64,000 bases of DNA, from contig NZ_JALEGS010000053.1 of assembly GCF_022763345.1 (NCBI RefSeq), positions 1-64,000 of the forward strand. Direction: 5' to 3'. Origin of the DNA: Phaeodactylibacter sp. Lineage in GTDB: Bacteria; Bacteroidota; Bacteroidia; Chitinophagales; Saprospiraceae. This document shows, one piece after another, positions 43,525-52,757 of the stretch. The notes beneath the pieces were generated by a model. It saw nothing but the letters and a program-made list of their open reading frames with translations, did no database searches and was not told the DNA's origin. Within the stretch, counting starts at the first letter, position 1, and every line of letters starts with the position of its first letter. The position numbers and the translations under genes are program-made.

Positions 43525-46500
43525 ATGGCAACCCAAGACAATTATCAGCTGCTCATTGAAAAGCTGGACCAGTTTATCCGCAAGTACTATATCAATCAAC
43601 TGATCAGGGGCGCGCTGTATAGCGTGGGGCTGATCTTGTTCCTGTTCCTGGCCATTAGCGTCCTGGAATATTATTACTACTTCAGTTCAGGCGTGCGCAA
43701 GCTGATGTTCTTCTCCTTTATCGGAGTGAGTGCACTGGCTGTGGGCTTCTGGGTGGCTTTGCCTTTGGCCCGGTATTTCCGGCTGGGGCAGGTCATCTCC
43801 CATGAGCAGGCCGCTCAGATTATCGGGCAACACTTTGGGAATGTACAGGATAAACTGCTCAATGTACTGCAGCTCCGTTCACAGGCAGAAGCAGGCAGTA
43901 GCCGCGAGCTCATTATGGCGAGCGTGAACCAAAAGTCGGAAGAGATCAAACCGGTCCCTTTCAAAAAAGCTATCGACCTGCGGAAAAACCGCAAGTACCT
44001 TCGTTATGCGTTGCCTCCACTTGCCCTGCTGCTTATCATCCTATTCGTCAATGCCAACCTCATTACCGACAGTACGACCCGCTTGATTAAGAACAATGAG
44101 GAGTTCGAAAAGCCTGCTCCCTTTAGTTTTATTCTGGAGGAAGAAGCGCCATCGGTCGTGCAGTTTGAGGATTACCCGCTGACTGTGAAAATCGATGGAG
44201 ACCAACTGCCGAATGAGGTGTTTATCGATGTGGACAATGTACAATACCGGCTGGTGAAAGAGTCTCCAAATACTTTCTCTTACCGCTTTAGTAATGTACA
44301 GAAGAGTACAAAATTCAAGCTGTTCTCCAGCGGCGTGGAGTCTAAGCCTTATGAATTGAATGTACTTCGCAAGCCCAATGTGCTGGGCTTTGACGTAGAG
44401 TTGGACTTCCCGGCCTACACACAGCGCAAAGATGAAAAGCTGTCAAGCATCGGTGACCTCGTCGTTCCGCAGGGTACCAACATCGACTGGGTTTTCAATG
44501 CCGAACATACAGATGCAATCGACCTGAAGTTTACCGGTTCTGATGACCGGGTGGAAGCCAAGCGTTTTTCGGATGACCTGTTTACCTATCAAAAGCAGGT
44601 GATGGAAGATCAGGGCTATAAGCTCTACATCTCGAACAAGGCACTTCCTAATGCAGACTCCATTTCTTACACCATTTCGGTAGTACCGGACCTTCACCCC
44701 AATATCTCCGCCAAGAAGTTTATCGACAGTACGCAGCAAAAGGTGCTTTTCTTCGTTGGTGAAGCTTCAGACGATTACGGACTGCGCAGCCTGACTTTCA
44801 ACTACCGCATCAAGCCTGCCAAAGGAGAGCAGGGGGAACTGCAAACCGTTGTGCTGGATAAGCCTGCGGGCAAGCAGATTCAATATGACCATGTTTTTGA
44901 CATCAATGCCCTTGGCCTGAAGCCAGGCGATGAAGTCACTTACTACTTCGAAGTAGCTGATAATGATGGTGTGAACGGCAGCAAAACCGCACGCACCAAC
45001 CTTATGGTCTACGCTACGCCCACCGTTGAGGAGTACAAGGAGATGGCGGAGCAGAACGACAATAAGATCAAGGACGAGCTGAAAAAGGCATTGGAGGAAT
45101 CCAAAAAGATACAGGACGAAATGCGTAAAATGCGGGAGAAACTCCTGCAGGAAAAAGAACTGGACTGGCAGCAGCGCAAAGAGTTGGAAAAACTGCTGGA
45201 ACGCCAGAAAGATCTGGAAAATAAAATAGAAGAAGCGAAAAAAGCTTTCGAAGAAAACCGCAAAAACCAGGAAGAGTACAGCGAGCAGGATGAAAAAATC
45301 CTCGAAAAGCAGGAGAAGCTGCAGGAAATGATGGAAGATGTCATGAGCGAGGAAATGAAAGAGCTCATGAAGCAGCTTGAGGAGTTGATGCAGGAACTCA
45401 ACAAGGACGAAGCGCTGGAAATGATGGAAGACATGGAAATGTCAGACGAGGAAATGGAAATGGAGCTCGACCGGATGCTGGAGCTGTTCAAGCAAATGGA
45501 GCTGGAACAGGAAATGAACGAGGCCATTGACGAGCTCAACAAAATGGCGGAAGAACAGGAAAAGCTCAGCGAGGAAACGGAGCAGGCAGAAGAAGAAAAA
45601 GCGGAACAATCTCCTGAAGAGCAGGAAGCCAAACAGGAAGAGCTGAAGCAAAAGCAGGAAGAACTCAATAAAGACTTCGAGAAGCTCCAGGAAAAAATGG
45701 AGAACATTCAGCAGAAAAACGAAGAAATGGAGTCTCCCCAAGATATGGAAGACCGGGAGCAGGAAATGGATGACGTCAAGCAGGATATGGAGCAAAGCCA
45801 GGAAAGCCTGGAGCAAAAACAAAATAAAAAGGCATCGGAGTCTCAGAAGAAAGCCTCTGAGAAGATGAAGAACATGGCCAACTCCATGCAGATGGAAATG
45901 CAGTCGCAGCAGATGCAGCAGATGGAGGAGGACATGGATGCCCTACGTCAGTTATTAGAGAATATCGTAGGCCTGTCCTTTGAGCAGGAAGACCTCATCG
46001 ATCAGTTTGAGGCGGCAGAAATCAATACGCCGCGCTACGTAGAATTGGTGCAGGAACAATTTAAGCTGGAGGATGATTTCCGCCTGGTGGAGGACAGCCT
46101 TCAGGCACTGAGCAAGCGCGTGTTCCAAATCGAATCCTTCGTAACAGAGAAAGTAACAGCCATCAAGAGCAACCTCAAGGAAAGCCTTGAAGAACTGGAA
46201 GAGCGCCACAAGCCACAAGCCAGCAATCATCAGCAGCGCAGCATGAAAAACCTGAATGATTTAGCCCTTATGCTCAGCGAGGTCATGAATCAGATGCAGC
46301 AGCAGATGGCCGGTCAGATGGCGGGCAATCAGATGTGCGACAAGCCAGGCGGAAGCGGCCCGGGCGGCAAGCCCAAGGACAAAATCAGTCAGGGGCAGCA
46401 GTCGCTTAACCAGATGATGGAGCAAATGAAAAAGCAAATGGAGGAGGGTAAAGGCAAAGGTGGGCCTGGTGCCAAGGAATTCGCTAAGATGGCTGCCCGG

Positions 46501-46893
46501 CAAGCCGCACTTCGCAAAGCGCTGAAAGAAAAACAGCAAAAACTGAAGGAACAGGGGCAAGGCAGCCGCGAGCTCGAAAACATCATGGATCAAATGGACA
46601 AAATCGAAGAAGACCTGGTCAATAAGCGATTGTCCAATGAGATGATGACCCGGCAGCAGGATATCCTCACCCGCCTGCTGGAGCATGAGAAAGCAGAGCG
46701 CGAGCGCGAGTACGAGGAGAAACGTAAAGCAGAGCAGGCAAGTCAGCAGGAACGGGAAGTGCCCCCTTCGCTCGAGGAGTACATCAAAAAGCGGGAAGCC
46801 GAGATCGATCTGTATAAAACAGTCAACCCTTCCCTCAAACCGTACTACAAATTTATCGTTGAAGAATACTTCAAAACTCTGAAAACGGACTAA
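43525..46893 (+). CDS. DUF4175 family membrane protein with very long coiled coil
   Basis: An 1122-residue protein of the Bacteroidota DUF4175 family. Two hydrophobic helices near the start (about 28-48 and 57-80) and one at about 160-178 anchor it. The N-terminal third (about 190-500) is beta-rich and probably periplasmic. From about 505 to 850 it is a nearly continuous Glu/Lys/Gln/Met-rich coiled coil. The C-terminus has another helical region with QMQQQMAGQMAGNQM and PGGSGPGGKPKD linkers. The function is unknown. The ATG at 43525 is the first that gives the family N-terminus. A terminator hairpin follows the gene. Confidence 0.9.
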   Translation: MATQDNYQLLIEKLDQFIRKYYINQLIRGALYSVGLILFLFLAISVLEYYYYFSSGVRKLMFFSFIGVSALAVGFWVALPLARYFRLGQVISHEQAAQIIGQHFGNVQDKLLNVLQLRSQAEAGSSRELIMASVNQKSEEIKPVPFKKAIDLRKNRKYLRYALPPLALLLIILFVNANLITDSTTRLIKNNEEFEKPAPFSFILEEEAPSVVQFEDYPLTVKIDGDQLPNEVFIDVDNVQYRLVKESPNTFSYRFSNVQKSTKFKLFSSGVESKPYELNVLRKPNVLGFDVELDFPAYTQRKDEKLSSIGDLVVPQGTNIDWVFNAEHTDAIDLKFTGSDDRVEAKRFSDDLFTYQKQVMEDQGYKLYISNKALPNADSISYTISVVPDLHPNISAKKFIDSTQQKVLFFVGEASDDYGLRSLTFNYRIKPAKGEQGELQTVVLDKPAGKQIQYDHVFDINALGLKPGDEVTYYFEVADNDGVNGSKTARTNLMVYATPTVEEYKEMAEQNDNKIKDELKKALEESKKIQDEMRKMREKLLQEKELDWQQRKELEKLLERQKDLENKIEEAKKAFEENRKNQEEYSEQDEKILEKQEKLQEMMEDVMSEEMKELMKQLEELMQELNKDEALEMMEDMEMSDEEMEMELDRMLELFKQMELEQEMNEAIDELNKMAEEQEKLSEETEQAEEEKAEQSPEEQEAKQEELKQKQEELNKDFEKLQEKMENIQQKNEEMESPQDMEDREQEMDDVKQDMEQSQESLEQKQNKKASESQKKASEKMKNMANSMQMEMQSQQMQQMEEDMDALRQLLENIVGLSFEQEDLIDQFEAAEINTPRYVELVQEQFKLEDDFRLVEDSLQALSKRVFQIESFVTEKVTAIKSNLKESLEELEERHKPQASNHQQRSMKNLNDLALMLSEVMNQMQQQMAGQMAGNQMCDKPGGSGPGGKPKDKISQGQQSLNQMMEQMKKQMEEGKGKGGPGAKEFAKMAARQAALRKALKEKQQKLKEQGQGSRELENIMDQMDKIEEDLVNKRLSNEMMTRQQDILTRLLEHEKAEREREYEEKRKAEQASQQEREVPPSLEEYIKKREAEIDLYKTVNPSLKPYYKFIVEEYFKTLKTD

Positions 46894-46898
46894 ACCTG

Positions 46899-46940
46899 TA
46901 GCCTCAGTCTGGTAAATTCAGCCGGGCTGAGGCTATTTTA
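46899..46940 (+). terminator. Intrinsic terminator after the DUF4175 gene
   Basis: TAGCCTCAG (46899-46907) pairs with CTGAGGCTA (46927-46935), followed by TTTTA. An alternative overlapping stem GGGCT/AGCCC is also possible. Confidence 0.7.
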
Positions 46941-47005
46941 GCCCGCCTGCTTTTCAGGCGCACTTGCTTTTTACTGAAATTTGACCTACATTACAGGAAG
47001 TAACA

Positions 47006-47410
47006 ATGAGTTTGGAGCCTATTATGCTGAAACTTTCCTCTGATACCAGGAACATCGCCCTGGTAGAGTCCTTCGTAGAACGTGCGGTCGAACAGTACCA
47101 GATAGCACCGGATATTTACGGCAATATTCTGATTACCCTCACCGAAGCCGTCAATAACGCTATCATTCACGGCAATAGCAACGACGAATCCAAAACAGTA
47201 CAAATACAGTTAAGGCGCAAAAACAATTGCCTGGCCGTACGCGTAACCGATGAAGGTGAAGGCTTCGATCATTCTGCTGTACCTGATCCGACCGCCCCGG
47301 AAAATCTATTGCAGGTAGGCGGGCGTGGCGTTTTCCTCATGCAGCAGCTTTCTGACAGCGTGCACTTTCACAACAACGGCTCCACCGTTGAAATGCGCTT
47401 CAACCTTTAA
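47006..47410 (+). CDS. RsbW-like anti-sigma regulatory factor / GHKL ATPase
   Basis: A 134-residue single-domain HATPase_c_2 protein. NILITLTEAVNNAIIHGNSN is the N-box, VRVTDEGEGFDHSAVPDP the G1 region and NLLQVGGRGVFLMQQLSDSV the G2 loop. Such proteins act as serine kinases of anti-anti-sigma partners, but no STAS protein is present beside it. It overlaps ybeY by one base (TAATG), a linkage I recall as frequent in Bacteroidota. It may couple stress signalling to ribosome maturation only through co-expression. Confidence 0.88.
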   Translation: MSLEPIMLKLSSDTRNIALVESFVERAVEQYQIAPDIYGNILITLTEAVNNAIIHGNSNDESKTVQIQLRRKNNCLAVRVTDEGEGFDHSAVPDPTAPENLLQVGGRGVFLMQQLSDSVHFHNNGSTVEMRFNL

Positions 47411-47886
47411 TGACTACGGACTGGCCTTTCGATACAGACGCTGAACTGGAAACAGGTATTTCCTTCCACGATGAAGATGCAGGTTTTATGCCTGCCCATC
47501 CTGAAAAGTTATACACCTGGATTGAAGAAGTCATCAAACGGGAAGGTGGTCAGCTCCGGCAGCTCACTTATATCTTTTGCTCCGATCGGTACCTCCACCA
47601 AATTAATTTGGAATACCTGGACCACGATACCTATACGGATATTATTACCTTCCCTTATACCGAACCGCCATTGATCCATTCTGATATTTTTATAAGTGTG
47701 GAACGGGTGCAGGAAAATGCGGATACCCTAAAAGTCCCCTTTGAGCAGGAGCTTCACCGAGTGATCATTCATGGGGTGCTCCATCTCTGTGGTTACCCGG
47801 ATAAGTCGGAAGCCGAAGCCCGGAAGATGCGTGCGAAGGAAGATGAGGCCCTGGCACTGCTTGATTCCGGATTTTCTGCGGATTAA
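47410..47886 (+). CDS. ybeY: Endoribonuclease YbeY (rRNA maturation factor)
   Basis: A 158-residue single-strand endoribonuclease involved in 16S rRNA 3'-end maturation and ribosome quality control. The zinc-site motif reads HGVLHLCGYPDKSEAEARKM; the third zinc His of the E. coli motif (HGxLHLxGYDH) is Asp here. My recollection is that this Asp form is normal in Bacteroidota. ITYIFCSDRYLHQIN and DTYTDIITFPY are the other family motifs. The ATG overlaps the stop of the ATPase gene. Confidence 0.94.
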   Translation: MTTDWPFDTDAELETGISFHDEDAGFMPAHPEKLYTWIEEVIKREGGQLRQLTYIFCSDRYLHQINLEYLDHDTYTDIITFPYTEPPLIHSDIFISVERVQENADTLKVPFEQELHRVIIHGVLHLCGYPDKSEAEARKMRAKEDEALALLDSGFSAD

Positions 47887-47964
47887 AAAGTCTGAAGCTT
47901 TAGTCGGGCTGCTTTGGCGTTGTACCTTTACGCGGATTTCCATCATTCAGAAGTTACGCCATTC

Positions 47965-49167
47965 ATGCGCCATACCCGACTGCTCCGTGATAGTCTGCCA
48001 CTTTTAGCGTTCGGATTACTGCTTACCTTTTTCTCCAGTTTTGGGCAGACCTTTCTGCTTTCCCTTTACGTACCTGCGATTGAAACCTTGCTAGGCATCA
48101 GCAATACCGTTTTCGGTAGCTTGTATGCGGTGGCAACGCTCTCGAGTGCATTCACCCTGCCCTGGCTGGGAGGGCGGTTTGACCGCATGCCGATCCGGGC
48201 TTATACCCTCATGGTTTTGGTGGGGCTGGTGGCAGCGCTTTTGTTACTTTCTTCAGCTCGCCACCTCGTAGTCGTGGTCATCGCCTTTTACGGGCTCCGC
48301 TTATTTGGGCAGGGGCTGATGAGCCATACAGCGGTTTCCGCTATGGCGCGTTACTTCGAGGCCAACCGGGGCAAAGCGATAGGCATTGCAACACTGGGGC
48401 ACCCGCTGGGCGAGGCCACCCTGCCACTTTTGGTGACCTTGCTCATTGGAGGTTTTGGATGGCGCTCAACTCTACAGTTCTCTGCTTTGAGCGTTGCTGT
48501 TGTGGTGTTGCCTGCCACGCTACTGTTGCTTCGCGGAGCCAGGTCCAGATTGAAAAAATTTGAAGCCAGCAGTGATACGGATACTGCGGGAACAGTACAC
48601 CAAAGCATTTGGCAGCTGATTGCTGAGCGCCGGTTCTGGATTATTACACCATTGGTATTCATGACTGGCTACACGAACACGGCTTTGTTTTTCTTTCAGC
48701 TCAAGCTGGGAGAAGCGAGGGGGTGGACACCGGAATGGGTAGCCGGTTCTTTATCAGCCTTTGCACTGGCCAGCGCTTTGGGTATGGCAGGGGCAGGCCC
48801 CCTGGTAGACCGGCTTTCGGGGCGGCAGCTGTTTCCGGGTTATATGATTCCTTATGTGGCAGGGCTGCTCGTGCTGGTATTTTTTCATCAGCCCATTGCT
48901 TATCCCATAGCGCTCCTGCTCATGGGATTGGCAAACGGCTCGGGAAGTACGATTAAGAATGCCATGCTGGCAGAGATTTATGGCATTCAGGTTATCGGGA
49001 AAGTACGCAGTGTCTTTACTACAATTATGGTCATCAGTACAGCCCTTGGGCCTATTAGTTTTGGTGTGCTTCTGGATGCTGAATTTTCATATGGCTGGAT
49101 ATTTTCATTAATAGCCGGGGTTATTGTGCTTACCATTGTGAATGGCTGGCGGCGGTTAACAAGCTGA
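47965..49167 (+). CDS. MFS transporter
   Basis: A 400-residue protein with about 12 hydrophobic helices, e.g. LLAFGLLLTFFSSFGQTFLL, TLMVLVGLVAALLLLSS, SLSAFALASALGMAGAGPLV and WIFSLIAGVIVLTIVNG. The loop motif GGRFDRMPIRAYT and the matching LVDRLSGRQLFPG are the two MFS A-motifs of the half-domains. The substrate is unknown. I start at 47965; a frame to 47914 adds 17 residues with no membrane or signal pattern. It follows ybeY by 78 bases on the same strand. Confidence 0.88.
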   Translation: MRHTRLLRDSLPLLAFGLLLTFFSSFGQTFLLSLYVPAIETLLGISNTVFGSLYAVATLSSAFTLPWLGGRFDRMPIRAYTLMVLVGLVAALLLLSSARHLVVVVIAFYGLRLFGQGLMSHTAVSAMARYFEANRGKAIGIATLGHPLGEATLPLLVTLLIGGFGWRSTLQFSALSVAVVVLPATLLLLRGARSRLKKFEASSDTDTAGTVHQSIWQLIAERRFWIITPLVFMTGYTNTALFFFQLKLGEARGWTPEWVAGSLSAFALASALGMAGAGPLVDRLSGRQLFPGYMIPYVAGLLVLVFFHQPIAYPIALLLMGLANGSGSTIKNAMLAEIYGIQVIGKVRSVFTTIMVISTALGPISFGVLLDAEFSYGWIFSLIAGVIVLTIVNGWRRLTS

Positions 49168-49363
49168 TGTCGAATTTTTTTAAAATTACGGCCGCCAATA
49201 CCCAATCAAACGGCTAGTGTTGAGGCATTTCTATGACCCATCTGCCCAACAATCCAACAAACCTATATACATTTGCCATTGCTGCCTTGCTATCCATTTA
49301 CAGTAAATTCCAATAGCAACGGTGCGGCGCTATCATCTACAGACTTTTGAATTGAGTTAACCC
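49168..49363. other. Intergenic region upstream of the thr operon
   Basis: About 196 bases without a gene. I looked for a Thr/Ile-rich leader peptide and attenuator hairpin of the enterobacterial type and found none. CTTTTGAATT near 49345 might be part of a promoter. Confidence 0.45.
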
Positions 49364-51820
49364 ATGAAAGTATTAAAATTCGGCGGCTCCTCCGTCGCGA
49401 AGCCTGAGCGCATTAGAGGTATCGTAGATATCCTCAAGGGCTACTATACGAAAGGCGAAAAATTTACGGTAGTGTTCTCCGCTTTTGGAGGAGTAACCGA
49501 CTCCCTCATCGAGATGAGTACACTTGCTGCTAAAGGTGATGAAGCTTATCAGGCTGCCTTCGATGCCTTTCGGCAAAGGCACCGGGATGCCGTCACCGAG
49601 TTGCTCAATGAAGAGTTCCAGGCTATAGTGCTCCCGGAGCTGGAGCGTAGCCATGAGGTCCTCAAAAATCTACTCTACGGCGTTTTCCTGGTCCGGGAAG
49701 CTTCATCGCGCACGATGGACTACGTGCTCAGCTTTGGAGAACGCAACTCCGCCTTCATCATCGCAAATGTCCTGCGCCAAAGCGGCATTAGTGCGAGCTA
49801 CCTGGATGCGCGGCGGGTTATTAAGACCGATAAAGCGTTCGGTTCTGCGCGGGTGGACTTCAAACTGACCTACCAGAAAATCCGTGAGCATTATGCACAG
49901 CACCCGGACGTGCAGGTGGTGACCGGGTTTGTGGCTTCCGCCAAAGGGGGGTTGACAACTACATTGGGGCGTGGCGGGTCAGACTACACCGCAGCCCTGA
50001 TTGCCGCCGGGCTTGATGCAAGCGTGATCGAAATTTGGACTGATGTTGATGGCGTACTCACTGCTGACCCCCGCAAAGTGAAACGTGCCTTTACCATACC
50101 TAGCATGACCTACGCAGAGGCGATGGAAATGTCTCACTTCGGTGCCAAGGTCATCTATCCGCCTACTCTGCAGCCGGCATTGCTCAAGAAGATACCACTT
50201 TATATTAAGAATACTTTTAATCCGAATTTTAAAGGTACCCTGATCTCTGATTACGCGGATGCGGATGGGCATGCCGTGAAAGGAATTTCCTCCATCAGCC
50301 ATGTAGCGCTGCTGACCTTGTCGGGTAGCGGGCTGTTTGGGGTACCAGGTATTGCGGGCCGTCTGTTTTCTTCTCTGGCAGCAGCGGGCATCAACATCAT
50401 TCTGATCACACAGGGTTCTTCGGAGCATTCCATAAGCTTTGCCGTGCAGCCAGCTGTGGCCAACAAGGCCCGCAAGCGTGTGGAGGAAGAGTTTGAGTAT
50501 GAAATGAGCATGAAAGTCATCTCGCCGGTCAAGATAGAGGCGGACCTTTCGGTGGTCGCCATCATTGGCGAGAATATGCGTTATCAGCCGGGTATCTCAG
50601 GACGGCTTTTCCAGGCACTCGGCCACAATGGTATTAATGCAGTCGCCATCGCCCAGGGTTCTTCTGAGCTGAATGTATCGGTGGTGATCAACCGGGCAGA
50701 TGAGGCTAAAGCCCTGAACGCCCTGCACGAGTCCTTCTTTCTTTCGGATACCAAAGAGCTGCACTTGTTTATGATTGGTGTCGGGCTCATCGGCAGTACC
50801 CTTATTGAGCAGATCAAGGATCAGAGTGTTTACCTTAAAGAAAAAAGAGGACTGGAAGTCCGGATCGTAGGCATGGGCAATAGCCGGCAAATGCTTTTCC
50901 AGGAAGAGGGCATCGATCTGGACAACTGGAAGGCCGCCCTGAAGGAAGAAGGTATGGACATGGACCCTGCCATCTTCATCGGTAAGATGAAAGAGTTGAA
51001 TTTATCGAACACCATATTTATTGACAATACAGCAAGTGCTAAAATCGCTGCCTTTTATGAGGACATCCTCAATTCCAGCATTAGCATTTCCACTCCAAAT
51101 AAGATTGCGGTCTCTTCAGGCTTTGCGCAGTATCAGCGGCTGAAAGCGATCGCTGTCCGCCGGGGCGTACAGTTCATGTACGAAACCAACGTGGGCGCAG
51201 GTCTGCCAGTGATTTCGACCTTAAACGACCTTATTATTAGCGGTGATCAGATACTGAAGATTGAAGGGGTCGTCTCGGGCTCCTTATCCTTTATCTTCAA
51301 TAATTTCAAAGCGGGCACAAGCTTTAGCGATATCGTAAAGCAAGCTCAGGAGCTGGGCTACACTGAGCCGGACCCAAGGATCGACCTCAATGGTTTGGAT
51401 GTACAGCGCAAGCTGATCATCCTGGCCAGGGAAACGGGTTTGCCTTTGGAAGCTGAGGGTGTTGAGATTGAGAACATCTTGCCTGCTGCCTGTCAGGAAG
51501 CAGATACTGTGGAGGCCTTCTTTAGTGCGCTTGCCAATGCCGATCAGCATTTTGAAGAGTTGAGGGCAGAGGCTGAAGCAGAAGGCAAAGCCCTGCGGAT
51601 GATAGCGAAGTTGGAAGGGTCTAAAGCCACTATTGGACTGGAAGCGGTAGATGCCGATCATCCATTCTACAACTTGAGTGGCAGTGACAACATGATCGTA
51701 TTTACCACCGAACGCTACAAGGACCGCCCACTCGTGGTACGTGGTCCTGGTGCCGGAGCGGCAGTAACGGCAGCCGGGGTTTTTGCTGAAATCATCACCA
51801 TTGGAAATTACCTCAGTTAA
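49364..51820 (+). CDS. thrA: Bifunctional aspartokinase / homoserine dehydrogenase I
   Basis: An 818-residue fusion enzyme catalysing the first and third steps from aspartate to homoserine. The aspartokinase part (about 1-290) opens KVLKFGGSSVAKPERI and includes TTTLGRGGSDYTAAL. Paired ACT domains (about 300-455; GSGLFGVPGIAGRLFSSLAA and HNGINAVAIAQGSSELNVSV) suggest threonine feedback. The homoserine dehydrogenase part (about 460-818) starts LFMIGVGLIGSTLIEQI and includes ETNVGAGLPVISTLNDL. It leads the thrA-thrB-thrC operon and overlaps thrB by one base (TAATG). Confidence 0.96.
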   Translation: MKVLKFGGSSVAKPERIRGIVDILKGYYTKGEKFTVVFSAFGGVTDSLIEMSTLAAKGDEAYQAAFDAFRQRHRDAVTELLNEEFQAIVLPELERSHEVLKNLLYGVFLVREASSRTMDYVLSFGERNSAFIIANVLRQSGISASYLDARRVIKTDKAFGSARVDFKLTYQKIREHYAQHPDVQVVTGFVASAKGGLTTTLGRGGSDYTAALIAAGLDASVIEIWTDVDGVLTADPRKVKRAFTIPSMTYAEAMEMSHFGAKVIYPPTLQPALLKKIPLYIKNTFNPNFKGTLISDYADADGHAVKGISSISHVALLTLSGSGLFGVPGIAGRLFSSLAAAGINIILITQGSSEHSISFAVQPAVANKARKRVEEEFEYEMSMKVISPVKIEADLSVVAIIGENMRYQPGISGRLFQALGHNGINAVAIAQGSSELNVSVVINRADEAKALNALHESFFLSDTKELHLFMIGVGLIGSTLIEQIKDQSVYLKEKRGLEVRIVGMGNSRQMLFQEEGIDLDNWKAALKEEGMDMDPAIFIGKMKELNLSNTIFIDNTASAKIAAFYEDILNSSISISTPNKIAVSSGFAQYQRLKAIAVRRGVQFMYETNVGAGLPVISTLNDLIISGDQILKIEGVVSGSLSFIFNNFKAGTSFSDIVKQAQELGYTEPDPRIDLNGLDVQRKLIILARETGLPLEAEGVEIENILPAACQEADTVEAFFSALANADQHFEELRAEAEAEGKALRMIAKLEGSKATIGLEAVDADHPFYNLSGSDNMIVFTTERYKDRPLVVRGPGAGAAVTAAGVFAEIITIGNYLS

Positions 51821-52755
51821 TGAATAAGGAAGTACGTGTTTTTGCACCGGCTACCGTAGCGAATGTAGCGGTAGGTTTTGATATACTCGGGTTTGCAATT
51901 GATGGCCCGGGCGATGAAATAATTGCCAGGTATAGTAATGCTTCAGGTGTCACGATCTCTTGCATTACGGGTGATGGCGGTAAGCTCCCTTTAAAGGCAG
52001 AAAAGAATACGGCAGGCTTTGCCGCCATTCGGCTGCTGGAGCAGTTGGGTAAGCCGGAGCTGGGCGTAGAGCTGGAGATCCACAAAAAAATGCCCTTTGG
52101 AAGTGGGCTGGGGTCAAGCGCGGCAAGCGCTGCTGCCGGGGTAATGGCGGTTAATGCGCTGCTGGATATGCCTGTGCCCAAGATAGCGTCCCTGCACTGC
52201 GCTGTCCTTGGGGAGCAAATTGCGGATGGTGCTTACCATGCCGATAATGTAGCCCCTTCTTTGCTGGGCGGTATTATTCTAATTCGGGCGAATGAGGGCT
52301 TGGATGTCCACAGCCTGCCTATTCCGGACGAACTGTATGCAGCTGTAGTCTACCCCCACGTAAGTATTCTCACCAAAGATGCAAGGGATGTACTCCGTCC
52401 CACCACTACCCTGCCTCAGTGCATTCAGCAAACCGGCAATCTGGGCGGGCTGGTCGTTGGCTTGTACGAATCAGACTATGAATTAATCGGGCGGTCATTG
52501 CAGGACGTGATCATCGAGCCCCAGCGCGCTCAGCTCATTCCCGGCTTTGCCACCGTCAAGTCGGCTGCCTTGAAAGCCGGTGCACTGGGTTGCAGTATAT
52601 CCGGGGCAGGCCCATCTGTATTTGCCTTATGCAAAGGGCGTGAGACTGCGCAGTCAGTCGGCGCTGCTATGCAAAAAGCCTTTTTAAACCAGGATATTCC
52701 CTGCGATCTATTCGTCTCCCCTATCAATAAGGAAGGCGCCAAAATACTAGCTTAG
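51820..52755 (+). CDS. thrB: Homoserine kinase
   Basis: A 311-residue GHMP-family kinase that phosphorylates homoserine. The ATP-binding loop is KKMPFGSGLGSSAASAAAG; the N-terminal APATVANVAVGFDILGFAID and the C-terminal SISGAGPSVFALC motifs are typical of ThrB. Length is normal. It sits between thrA (1-base overlap) and thrC (2-base gap). Confidence 0.96.
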   Translation: MNKEVRVFAPATVANVAVGFDILGFAIDGPGDEIIARYSNASGVTISCITGDGGKLPLKAEKNTAGFAAIRLLEQLGKPELGVELEIHKKMPFGSGLGSSAASAAAGVMAVNALLDMPVPKIASLHCAVLGEQIADGAYHADNVAPSLLGGIILIRANEGLDVHSLPIPDELYAAVVYPHVSILTKDARDVLRPTTTLPQCIQQTGNLGGLVVGLYESDYELIGRSLQDVIIEPQRAQLIPGFATVKSAALKAGALGCSISGAGPSVFALCKGRETAQSVGAAMQKAFLNQDIPCDLFVSPINKEGAKILA

Positions 52756-52757
52756 CT

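Noticed and set aside
43322..43603. 93-codon frame starting in the 34-base palindrome
   Set aside because: It overlaps the DUF4175 start in another frame and has no conserved pattern.
45009..45707. Ser-rich 232-codon minus-strand frame
   Set aside because: It is the complement of the Glu/Lys-rich coiled coil, which automatically yields Ser/Phe-rich frames.
49168..49363. Possible threonine attenuator before thrA
   Set aside because: No leader peptide rich in Thr/Ile and no terminator/antiterminator stems were found.
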